A DNA stretch of 64,000 nucleotides, from NCBI RefSeq assembly GCF_921293095.1, contig NW_025791658.1, positions 3,472,001 to 3,536,000 of the forward strand, read 5' to 3'. Below are positions 29,244 to 38,188 of this stretch, piece after piece (the stretch's first letter is position 1; the number at the start of each line of letters is the position of its first letter). A program made the position numbers and the translations under genes. The notes under the pieces are model-generated. The model saw only the letters and a list, made by a program, of their open reading frames with translations. It searched no databases and was not told where the DNA came from. The DNA comes from Ischnura elegans. Taxonomy: Eukaryota; Arthropoda; Insecta; Odonata; Coenagrionidae.

Positions 29244-29594
29244 GTCTTAAATAAATTGGGTGAAAAAGTACCATAACCTTTTTATTTTGTAAAGTGAAGA
29301 GGTGTCTGATATCTCACCAGGGTTAACGAAAACTTTGGTTGTCGGTCTTCCAATCACAGGCTCAAGATTAATGAGTCATCATGAGACACGGACCAATGAT
29401 TGTGATTCGAATATACGTGTGCCGATTAATGCGTAGACAGTGTCTGCGAGTTACTGACCTTGAAACGTGATCAACGTATCGTTTTTTTCTTTCGATCCGT
29501 CAACCGTAGGTCTAAAATCAAGTTTGAGATTTTTTTTAATGAGAGTAAAAGATTGAACACCAATGCAGCTTCCACTTAAATCTTTATTAGATAC

Positions 29595-29627
29595 GACCAT
29601 GGTTTCGTAGCGATGCTACATCATCAG
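29595..29627 (-). ncRNA. Hammerhead-like motif, left arm of element 2
   Basis: On the - strand CTGATGA (29621-29627, the classical core), U, stem II GTAGC/GCTAC with an ATC loop, GAAA, palindromic stem III CCATGG, then UC at 29595. It is the best-formed of the set because stem III has three base pairs per half. Confidence 0.62.
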
Positions 29628-29911
29628 GTGGACAAAAAGTAAACGACATGGGTATATATAGTTGGTAATGGGTGAGGTAAGGGAGAGGTACCATTACCCA
29701 CCCACTGAGACAACCGTTGCGGTACTCCCTTCACGAGAGGATGCAGGTTAGACGCCCGGGCAGAGCTGGAGACTGATTCACCTCACCCAACAACGGCTCA
29801 TCACCCCTCCCCCATCCCTTCCTCCTTAAGCCTCCTCCACCCTAACCACCCCCACGTGTTGGCAACGGTTTTTTCAACTATATATACCCATGTCGTTTAC
29901 TTTTTGTCCAC

Positions 29912-29944
29912 CTCATGATGTAGCATCGCTACGAAACCATGGTC
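29912..29944 (+). ncRNA. Hammerhead-like motif, right arm of element 2, core mutated
   Basis: It has the same architecture as the left arm, but the core reads CTCATGA, changing the invariant G5 to C. From known hammerhead mechanism this should abolish cleavage. Stem II, GAAA and CCATGG are unchanged. Confidence 0.6.
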
Positions 29945-30201
29945 GTATCTAATAAAGATTTAAGTGGAAGCTGCATTGGTGTTCAATCTTTTACTCTCAG
30001 TATGATTGACTTCCACAGAGTACTGCCTGAGACAGTGTCGCATTTTTTTTTAAGTTTATATGATGAAATTCTCAACTTTTCCCAGGTTTTTTCACAGCAG
30101 ACAAAATTCACAGTTTTAAGGTTTACACGGTTGACTGGGAGCCCTGTGGATATATACAGATACATGCCCCGGAAGCCAGGCCATGGCCTGGCACATCCAT
30201 T

Positions 30202-30579
30202 ATGACTGTAGAGAGACCGGAGAGGTATGGCGGGCGGCTAAAGAATGGATATCAAGAGCTGGAGCTACACAGGGGCATCCCTCCTCAGAGGGGCGGCTAT
30301 GCAAATCGGGACCTACTGGCAAACTTTATCATAGCCGAAGCAAAGGCCAGTATCTATCATTGTTTTACTGCAACGGAAAAAGGAGAAAGATCAGCTCCAA
30401 AATGCGCCGAATACTTTAAAAAAAGAATTGAAAGAAGAATCAGGAGGGAGTACCTATACCGTAAATTCAAGTGCGACATAAAATCCTTCATCGACATGTG
30501 GTGTCAGGGCGGCGTGCTTTCCGAAGTGGAAGAGACGGAATCAGGGGACACCATTTTAAAAATAAAGATAGAGCCATAA
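30202..30579 (+). CDS. Orphan open frame, 125 codons, unknown
   Basis: It begins at an ATG, has ordinary amino-acid composition and is rich in Arg, Lys and Glu (for example 'KKRIERRIRREYLYRKF'). It contains one Trp and a few Cys. It ends at TAA directly followed by an A-rich run. I recognise no domain. The adjacent A run could mean a retroposed transcript or part of an unidentified retroelement. It lies between the end of the disrupted CAGGGTTCCC repeat and a GC-rich promoter-like segment. Conservation in other copies would be needed to call it a gene. Confidence 0.35.
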   Translation: MTVERPERYGGRLKNGYQELELHRGIPPQRGGYANRDLLANFIIAEAKASIYHCFTATEKGERSAPKCAEYFKKRIERRIRREYLYRKFKCDIKSFIDMWCQGGVLSEVEETESGDTILKIKIEP

Positions 30580-30601
30580 AAAAAAAAGAAGAATGTAATA
30601 A

Positions 30602-31336
30602 TAAGGGCGGAACCTTACGGGAGCATCACCACTCGGAGGGGGGGGCCACATGCGCGGAGGGATGGGGTCCAAGGTTGCGGTAACCAGCCCCTTCGGCGGA
30701 CCTCCCCTGTGTGCGGCCCTCCCCCTCAAAGAGTGCAAAGGCGGTGAAAGGGACATTAAACAAAAAAATAATGACTGAATGAATGAAAATGAAGAAAATA
30801 ATGATTTTTTGAGGAATAAAAGAAGGTGACGATGAAACATTTTTAAACCTTTTAAAAAAACCGCCCATTTAATAATAATAAACATACAGTAGAATCCTGA
30901 TTTAACGTTTTTCAGGGTGTTGTGCTGCAATATAACATGGGCAAAACCCACTTTAAAACACGCGCCCCCGGTGAAGAAAGCGTCACCACGTCGACCTTCC
31001 CCACTCCAGCCAGGAGCCTCCCCCTCACACGCGCCACCACGTGATTTCCCCCTCTCCCGCACCTAAACGCTGCCCTCACGCCACGAACCTTCCCACACCA
31101 CCTCCTTCTCATCGAACGCGTCACCACGTGTCCTAGCGGAGCGCCCTCATTGGACGGAAGGCGGCCAGGAGGGGTATATAAGGCCGTGCCCGAGGCTGTG
31201 GAAGGCAGTCGCGGTTGAGGCGGCCTACGTGCGAACCCGAGCGAGCATATCCTCAGAGGTTCTGACGATACGTCCCCTCACACAGCCGGATTCCCCGTAA
31301 ACTGCGGGTGGACCGGCACCACACTCGCAATTCTAC
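30602..31336 (+). other. GC-rich promoter-like segment, possibly an LTR
   Basis: A 10 bp tract, aatgtaataa, occurs at both boundaries (30592-30601 and 31337-31346). The right one coincides with the start of the tandem array unit. Inside are an inverted CCAAT box near 31149, a TATATAA at 31175-31181 and a cagt initiator-like site about 30 bp downstream. The segment could be an inserted LTR or promoter-bearing element, but TG..CA ends are not clear. Small - strand frames here are not supported as genes. Confidence 0.4.
31175..31210 (+). promoter_or_regulatory. Candidate pol II core promoter (TATA plus Inr)
   Basis: GGGGTATATAAGG is followed at normal spacing by 'aaggcagtcgcgg', an arthropod CAGT-type initiator. 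An ATTGG box lies about 25 bp upstream of the TATA. No open frame follows, which suits an LTR or a non-coding first exon. Confidence 0.45.
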
Positions 31337-31376
31337 AATGTAATAACAACATGTAGCTGGCAAGCACCAGAAACTA

Positions 31377-31959
31377 CAGTGGAACCTCGTTAAAGCGAGT
31401 ATGGGCTATAGCGACACCCCCGTTATTACGAGAGATAGCCGATGCACCGTCAATTGACCCTATAATGAGCGTGTTAAAAAATTCGTTTTTACGAGACCCT
31501 TTTGGTGTTGGCTCTTGCCATAGCGAGGGTTTCACCGCCGGAAGACTTTCATCAAGACTCCTTAACCTCTGTAACTGCTAGCGATCTGTTAGAAATGAAG
31601 TTAATGGAGTGCTCAGTCTCAAATTCATGTGGTAAACTCTCGTTCGATAAATATAATGATTGACGAAACAATGCTTTGCATGATATTTATTCAGTGCGGC
31701 GCTTATAAATTGTTTGAATAGTTAGTCGTTATTTGAGTAAGGAAATTAAGTGATGCAAAAAAACATCGCCTTTCGTCTGGACTTATGCTTACGTTTATCG
31801 GATAGATGTTTATCTGTCACCGCACCACTCCTGTTCCTGTATATCTGTTCGCAACAGGTATGTTGGCTATTATTTGCTCCACCTCCGGTAAAGCGACAAT
31901 TCGCTATAGCAAGTGTTTATTAGTGCACCGTGGGGTGTCGTTATATCGAGGTTGCACTG
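31377..31959. mobile_element. TA-flanked pogo-like MITE inside the array (CAGTGGAACCTCGTTA family)
   Basis: Left CAGTGGAACCTCGTTAAAGC and right (reverse complement) CAGTGCAACCTCGATATAAC lie within TA. The unit at about 32490 reads gaaactacttcgtactc without the insertion, giving the empty site. It is 583 bp without coding. Confidence 0.85.
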
Positions 31960-33482
31960 TACTTCGTACTCAACACAACCCTTTTAAATTACCACTTTGT
32001 AGATGAAATTGATCATGGTTATTAAAAGGTAGTGTTGAAAATAAAAAGTATTTTCTTTCATCATGTTCAACATGTTTATTGTTCAGTGAGTCTTTAATTT
32101 TCTCTTGTCGTTTTAATCCCACTCTGCCATCAATAATGGAACCTGTGCACCTTAGTACTTAGCATCAAAGAGTACACTGTGGTCAGAATGAATGCATCAA
32201 GGACATGACATAGCATGTTTCTATTATCATGAGGCCAGCATGAAAAAAATATGATATCCTATTTACATTTCAAACTGTGTAACCTCACTTTTAACTGTGT
32301 AGAGCTATGTGGTTCTTCAAGACAACCATCATCTTAGGAAAGTAGGGTGAAATAGCCTACAATCCATTCAACATGATGTTCACAAAAAACTTTCAAATTT
32401 TGGTGTCTTTTCTACATTTTAAACCACGCAACCTCAATGTTTTACTTCCCTCCTGCTTAAAATAACAACATGTAACTGGCAAGTACAAGAAACTACTTCG
32501 TACTCAACTCTTTTAAATTACCACATTGTAAATGAAATTGATCATGGTTATTAAAAGGCTGTGTTGAAAATAAAAAGTAATTCCTTTCATCATGTTAAAT
32601 ATGTGTACCGTTTAGTTAGTCTTAAAATTCCTTTTGTTGTTTAAATCCTGCGCTGCCATAAACAAAGGAGCCTGCCTCACCTTCTTACTTTGTATCGAGG
32701 AGTGCACTGCGGTCAGAAAGTACGTATCGAGGAAAGTAGCATGAAATAGCCCATGTTCCCATGACACTTTCAAATTTTGGTCTCCTTTTTACATTCAAAC
32801 CATGTAACCTCAGAGTTTTACCTTTGCTTTTTACAGAGTAATAACATCATGTAATTACCAAGTACAAAAAACCTACCCCGTTATTTACACAACTCTTTTA
32901 AATTACCCTATTGTTGTTCTAATTGATTGCAGTAATTAAAAAGCAGTAATGAATGTACAGGATAATTTCTTTCATCATGTTTAGCAGGTGTATTGTATAG
33001 TGAGCTTTAAATTTCCTCCGAGCCTTTCAATCCCACGCTTTCATGACACTATAGTCACTAGGTATGTACCAATGAAAGTAGCGTATAATATAGTTACCAT
33101 GATGCCCTCATGAAACATTTGATACATAACATCCATTTCACATTTCAAGCCAAGCAACCTACCTCTTTAAGTATGCAGGGCCACGTCATTCTTTAAGACA
33201 GCCATCATCTTAGGAAAGTAGAGTGAAATAGCCTACATTCCATTCAACATGATGTTCACATGAAACTTTCAAATTTTTGTCTCCTTTTTACATTTAAACC
33301 ATGTAACCTCAGGGTTTTTACCTTCGCTTTTTACAGAGTAATAACAACAAGTAATTACCAAGTAAAAAAACTACCCCGTACTTTACACAACTCTTTAAAA
33401 TTACCCCATTTTTGGTCTAGTTGATTGCAGTAATTAAAAAGCAGTACTCAAAGTATATAGTAATTTCTTTCATCATGTTTAA

Positions 33483-33670
33483 CGCATTGCATACGGATAG
33501 TGAGAATCCTCGTCATTTAGGTGGGTCAACCTAAACAATTTTAAATCGTACAATACGTATTTGTTAGTACGTTTTCAGTTGCTGTTCGTTATTCATAATG
33601 AATTGATGCATCATAACGTTTGATTGGATATAGTTATATTCTAAACATTAGCTTACCCCGGTACGCAATG
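33483..33670. mobile_element. piggyBac-like MITE, CACATTGCGTACG family, copy 2
   Basis: It starts at TTAA (33479-33482) with CGCATTGCATACGG and ends GGTACGCAATG, followed by a mutated TTCA. The neighbouring array units read catgtttaacatgtg uninterrupted, which is the empty site. It is a shortened relative of 24751-25061. Confidence 0.83.
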
Positions 33671-34354
33671 TTTCAACATGTGTATTGTTCAGTGAGCCTT
33701 AAATTTCCTCCGAGTCTTTCAATCTCACGCTTTCAAGACACTATAGTCACTGGGTATGTACCAATGAAAGTAGCGTAAAATATAGTTACCATGATGCCCT
33801 CATGAAACATTCGATACATAACATTCATTTCACATTTCAAACCAAGTAACCTCACCTTCTAAGTGTTCAAGGCCACGTCGTTTCAAGACAGCCATCATCT
33901 TACGAAAGTAGTGTGAAATAGCCTAAGTTTCATCTAACATGATGTTCACATGAAACTTTTAAATTTTGGTCTCCTTTTTACATTTAAACCATGTAACCTC
34001 AGAGTTTTACCTTTGCTTTTTACAGAGTAATAACAACAAGTAATTACCAAGTACAAAAACCTACCCCATACTTCACACAACTCTTTTAAATTACCCCATT
34101 TTTGGTCTAGTTGATTGCAGTAATTAAAAAGCAGTACTGACAGTATATAGTAATTTCTTTCATCATGTTTAACATGTGTCTTATTTAGTGAGCTTTAAAT
34201 TTCCTCCTAGTCTTTCAATCCCACGCTTTCATGACACTATAGTCACTAAGTATGTACCAATGAAAGTAGCGTAAAATATAGTTACCATGATGCCCTCATG
34301 AAACATTCAATGTATAACATCCATTTCACATTTCAAACCAAGCAACCTCACCTC

Positions 34355-35269
34355 TTAAGTATGCAGAGCAACATGGTTCTTCAAGCTGGCCGGCGTTTTG
34401 TACGTTTTCCCGCACGTTTCACATTTGAAAGCCCTGTTCTCCAAGTGTATCGTCTTGTGCGTCTTCAGGTTCCTCTTGTCGTTGAAGTCTTTCCCGCAAA
34501 CGTCGCAGACGAACGGCTTGAGGCCGGTGTGGATGACGGCGTGCGTCTTGAGGGAGTCCCTCCGGTTGAACTCCTTGCCGCAGATCTCGCATTTGAAAGG
34601 CCTGAGCCCCGTGTGGATGGCCATGTGCTTCTGCAAAATGTCCTTGAGCATAAACTCTTTGAAACACACCTCGCATTTGAACGGCCTGATCCCCGTGTGT
34701 ATCGCCTCGTGCTTCTTCAGGTTCCCCCTCTGATTGAACTCGACCCCGCAAACTTCACATTTGAACTCGCGCTTGTTGCTGTGTAGAGCGGAGTGTGAAC
34801 GCAGGTTGCTCCGGTCGTGGAAAGCCTTGCCGCAAGTCTCGCATTTATACGGTTTCAACCCGCTGTGTATCAACTGGTGCGTCTTGAGCGAGTCCATGCG
34901 ATTGTACTCCTTCCCACAAGTTTCACATTTGAACGGTTTCAAGCCGGTATGCACGACCGCATGCGTGTTAAGATGCGCCTTCTGATTGAACTCTTTCCCA
35001 CAAACCTCACACTTGAAGGCCTTCGTATCGCTGTGGATCACCGAGTGGTTCCTCAGATAGCTCTTCCGAGAGAACCCTTTACCGCAGATTCCACAGACGA
35101 AGGGTTTCAAGCTAGGATCCGCGTCTGCAGGAGGCTGCGACTTTGAGGACGAGCCGCCGTAGTACGAGCTGCTCTGCGAGCTGTCCGGCGTGACCCCTTC
35201 GGCAGCAAAATCGCTCAACCTCGTGGAAGTTCTCTCCTGGTCGTTCCCGATGTCGCTGCTGCAGTGAGC
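34355..35269 (-). CDS. Terminal exon, C2H2 zinc-finger protein (9 fingers)
   Basis: The acceptor ...tttcgcag opens a frame of 304 codons ending at TAA (34355-34357). The first 60 residues are Ser-rich linker (SDFAAEGVTPDSSQSSSYYG). Nine tandem C2H2 fingers follow, mostly with C-x2-C-x12-H-x3-H spacing and TGLKPF/SGLKPY-type linkers close to the canonical TGEKPF. That regularity indicates cooperative sequence-specific DNA binding by a nuclear factor. The last finger runs to the extreme C-terminus (NHVALHT). It is in phase 0 with the acidic exon at 36782-36910. No ortholog is named. The end of this exon is the source of the tandem repeats downstream. Confidence 0.9.
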   Translation of the reverse strand, partial: AHCSSDIGNDQERTSTRLSDFAAEGVTPDSSQSSSYYGGSSSKSQPPADADPSLKPFVCGICGKGFSRKSYLRNHSVIHSDTKAFKCEVCGKEFNQKAHLNTHAVVHTGLKPFKCETCGKEYNRMDSLKTHQLIHSGLKPYKCETCGKAFHDRSNLRSHSALHSNKREFKCEVCGVEFNQRGNLKKHEAIHTGIRPFKCEVCFKEFMLKDILQKHMAIHTGLRPFKCEICGKEFNRRDSLKTHAVIHTGLKPFVCDVCGKDFNDKRNLKTHKTIHLENRAFKCETCGKTYKTPASLKNHVALHT

Positions 35270-36086
35270 CTGCGAAATGGATAGAATTATGGATGTTTCC
35301 TTATGGCGCTCAACCCTTACATGACTGTGTGGGGTAACCCAGTTACCCAAAATTATGAGTACAGTCTGTTACATTAGATGTTTGGATAGAATTATGGATG
35401 TTTTTTATGGTACTCTCCCTCTGCAACCTTTTCTCAAACGAAAAAAAAGTTTGATTGCAAAATGCTTCGTTCTTTTATGGAATTCTGGGTATTCAGCAAG
35501 TTCCTACCGAGAATCACGTTGCGGACATCATAACAAAGCCCTTGTCAAAGGTTCGATTAAAGATATTGACCTCTAAAATGGATCTTTTGTAGATTAATGG
35601 ATCCAAGAGTTGTTTTGTATTGATTAATTAACAAGGGAAAAAGTTTTAGAGAGATTTTATTCGTTGTTCATAATATTCTAATATATTGGATAAAGGATGG
35701 AACAAAACATATTATTTATTATGATTTTAAATATGGTCTACGCTCGAGCCAAATATCCATTCGCAGTACTAAGAGGGTAAAATTCTAGAATGTGGTTAAT
35801 AATAATATACAATTTACCTAACCTACAGTTATCTAGTGATGAATGCGTCAATACAATATGTGATGCCCCTCCTAAAATACGTAGGGGAGACAAGAGAGGA
35901 CTGGAACACAATTTTTTGTGAAAATATTAGCAGTTTAAATTAAATATTTTTTCAATCCTTAGTTGCCTTGAACCTTCTGCATTGTATAGGGTAAGATGAC
36001 AAACATCAGCATCAGATTTTTTCCCTTAGTTTATGAAAAGGTTTAAATACCTGAAATTTGTAATGACAATTCTTTTAACCTATATA
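35270..36086. other. Intron, no further gene seen
   Basis: This is AT-rich intronic sequence of the - strand zinc-finger gene. A 17-base tract (gatagaattatggatgt) is repeated at about 35278 and 35384. Nothing else is recognised. Confidence 0.5.
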
Positions 36087-36765
36087 CAGTAAAACCTCTT
36101 TGTATCGTAATGGAGGGGACCAAAATTTGGGCAATTTGACGCATGGAGGTTTACTATAGAGAGGTTTCAGTGATAGGCACCATTTTTTCATATCCTTTGG
36201 AAATAAAAGGCACTACTGTCTTTTAAACCATTATATTCATGTGCTTAAACAAACATGCATGCATCAGTGAACATACATTTATTATTTAATAATTACAGAA
36301 AGCGAGTGCTATCGCATAATTTTTATCATGATTTGAGAGAATACGATGCGATCTCTCTTAATTCAACAGTCACTTAAAATGATTACGATAGTTGGATACC
36401 TTTTTTCTTATTTAATGTTAGATATGCTCTCATATGGAACAAAATGTTCATAACTAATGGTTAGCATTAAAATTACAGCATATTACAGGTGTAAAAGAAA
36501 AAAAAATACGGGTGAAACATTCATTGCTGAAAATGTCATTCGATGTAGGTAATCACGGCTGCATTAATGCTCTCAAGTTGTCTCGGTACGATTTGTGGAG
36601 GTAGTAAGGCCATCTTGGGGGTGTCTCCTTGGTATGATAAGTGGAGTTTTACGAGATAAAGAGGCTTGCCTATAAATTTACATGTAAATCTGACGGGACC
36701 ATAGGGGTGGTATGAAGTATGGAGGTTTATGATGTAAAGAAGTTCACTACATGGAGGTTTTACTG
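36087..36765 (+). mobile_element. Tigger-A MITE abutting a splice donor
   Basis: It is a full copy, CAGTAAAACCTCTTTGTATC to ...ggaggttttactg. The right end lies only 14 bases from the GT of the - strand exon at 36782-36910. The MITE is thus just inside the intron. Confidence 0.85.
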
Positions 36766-36781
36766 CATTATCATTACTCAC

Positions 36782-36910
36782 CTGGCTTCCATATCCATAC
36801 GCGCTGTAATCATAGCTAGTCTCTCCTTCATCTTGATATCCTTCTTCAGCATACTCCTCTCCGGCAGCCTCTTCATCATGGACCAAGTCGGCATTTTCCT
36901 CCATTTCATT
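36782..36910 (-). CDS. Internal acidic exon (43 codons), - strand zinc-finger gene
   Basis: The - strand acceptor tttttgccag leads to 43 codons and a gtgagt donor. The peptide is strongly acidic with a Tyr/Gly tail: NEMEENADLVHDEEAAGE, YAEEGYQDEGETSYDYSAYG. Both ends are phase 0. It is exactly the same length (129 bp) as the acidic exon at 1765-1893 of the + strand gene, though the sequences differ. It probably lies in the linker between an N-terminal domain encoded beyond 62.8 kb and the fingers at 34-35 kb, where acidic stretches often act in transcriptional activation or protein contacts. Confidence 0.7.
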
Positions 36911-37027
36911 CTGGCAAAAAGAACCAAACATCATCTCACTCGACATCTGGTTGACATACAATGGCCATACATTGACATTAATCAATCCAAGTGTCATAAG
37001 CTAAGACCAAGTTGAAATTTTAAGAAA

Positions 37028-37681
37028 AGGGTGATTTCCTATTACTTTTCTATTGCCTAAATCGAAAAATTATTACTCCTGGAGTATGTATTTCACTCTT
37101 TTAGATTTTTAAATGACAGTATCTATTTTTGCGATTAAATGAAAAGTGAAAATTTTCAAGCGCGCGAAAATGCGAGGGGTAAGTATGAATGCCGGGAAAT
37201 CTCTCCGTGTGACGTATTTCTTGTTCCCGCTGGCTCCCTGTGAGGTGACCTTGGGGCGAGGCTTGAGCACTGATACGACTGATATCATAGCAGAGTACCC
37301 TGCTAGCAGGTAGCGCTTGGCTTAAATAAGGATTATTAATACCCTATCAAACGGAGGAAACTTCCCGACTATAGGCAGTTTTAATAGGTGATTATTAAGA
37401 CATGTTTCCCTGAGCTCTGTGCCTCATGCATGCATTGGTTACCTCAGACGATATAAAAATCCTATCTACTCATATAGAAACTAGGTCCCTGTGACGTCAC
37501 GTGTAGTGTAATCGCATGGGCGCCAATCTGGCCTTTTTCAAATGAGGTTAAAATTGACCCTTGCCATTCGTCTACACCTGTATTTCTGAAACCAAATGAT
37601 TTGTATATTATGAATACACTAATGGTGGCTAACAAATCGCAATCAATGCCTTTCGTTTTCTTTGATGAAGGAAACTACCCT
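37028..37681 (-). mobile_element. AGGGTAGTTTCC MITE, full copy, inverted
   Basis: This is the reverse-complement counterpart of 15321-15982, from agggtgatttcc to ggaaactaccct. It lies about 118 bp upstream of the acceptor of the exon at 36782-36910. Confidence 0.82.
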
Positions 37682-38188
37682 AGTGTCAAAACTAAGGAAC
37701 GTATTTTGTGAATGAAATTCTGTATCCTTCCCACTCCTCCTTTCTAAACCTTCCTTTTTTGCACACTTAAAAGAAAACAAACCCTTCTCCGACATTGCCT
37801 CCTTAACTACCAGGGAACTTACTTACAGCTCTTTCTTGGAATCCTATCATTATCCTGCTCATAGTAAAATTTCTAAGCTCAAAAGATAACCCAAGAAAGA
37901 TTCCCCTACGTCATACTGCCACTAACGAGTAGTAGAATGACGAATTTGTTATTTTTCAAATTGTAGGTAAACCTACGCCACTTAAGCTGTATATCTATTA
38001 CTTGTGTAACAGCTTAACGGAGGACTTTGAGTACGCCAATTTCAATCTCAAGATTATTAAATTATTAATTACTTTACTATACAATGACATAATAGTTATT
38101 TTTTTAAGACACTTTCCAATTTTTTGGCCAATAAGTAGGCTGGCAATATCGTTTGCAATATTGGGCGTTACGTACAATATGACACGTA
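37682..38188. other. Intron, no gene seen
   Basis: AT-rich sequence without recognisable features. Frames on both strands near 38000-38290 overlap the following MITE and are unsupported. Confidence 0.5.

Larger units (their letters stand above)
28024..29294. mobile_element. PLE-derived inverted-repeat element 1 (hammerhead arms)
   Basis: It interrupts the host repeat with a 9 bp direct duplication, TGAAGAGGT, at 28015-28023 and 29295-29303. Inverted arms (about 28071-28165 and 29180-29285) each carry a hammerhead-like motif. An extra tail of about 45 bp precedes the left arm. The core contains an (AT)n run, an 80 bp-class palindrome and a nested fragment of another PLE (28480-29050). Inverted terminal repeats with an asymmetric tail and variable duplications fit known PLE structure. 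Confidence 0.75.
29540..30045. mobile_element. PLE-derived inverted-repeat element 2 (hammerhead arms)
   Basis: Arms of about 120 bp (29540-29662 and 29880-30000) are near-perfect reverse complements. The interior is about 215 bp of C-rich non-coding sequence. A tail of about 45 bp follows the right arm only. It is inserted at a poly-T stretch of the same host repeat as element 1. Each arm has a hammerhead-like motif; the right one is mutated. Confidence 0.75.
27550..30146. mobile_element. CAGGGTTCCCACTC element, copy 2, with three insertions
   Basis: The host sequence matches copy 1 (24302-25243) in segments: about 27550-27660, 27845-28023, 29295-29539 and 30046-30146. It is broken by a hAT MITE (27661-27844) and two PLE-derived elements (28024-29294, 29540-30045). 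The left terminus is missing beyond about 27550. The right end 'gactgggagccctg' is recognisable. Copy 1 serves as the empty-site reference for all three insertions. Confidence 0.8.
31337..34354. repeat. Tandem array of ~0.5 kb units derived from the zinc-finger gene 3' end
   Basis: Recurrent landmarks are 'tctttcatcatgtt' (about 32057, 32585, 32968, 33469, 34158), 'ttttaaattacc' and 'agccatcatctta'. Spacing is about 530, 380, 500 and 690 bp; the 690 falls to about 500 after removing the MITE at 33483. Some units contain, on the - strand, a decayed copy of the final codons of the zinc-finger exon: VLKNHIALHS-stop near 32287-32325 and VLKNDVALHT-stop near 33169-33210. The array abuts the true stop at 34355. 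The gene's last exon end and 3' UTR have apparently been amplified. Confidence 0.8.

Noticed and set aside
30556..31062. 168-codon - strand frame
   Set aside because: It lies across a GC-rich promoter-like segment and the A-rich tail of another frame. Composition follows the repeat and there is no family motif.
31337..34354. CRISPR-like array
   Set aside because: Repeat units are about 0.5 kb, diverged and without short identical repeats and unique spacers, and the genome is eukaryotic.
34298..34786. 162-codon and other + strand frames opposite the 9-finger exon
   Set aside because: Antisense shadows of the zinc-finger array at 34355-35269.
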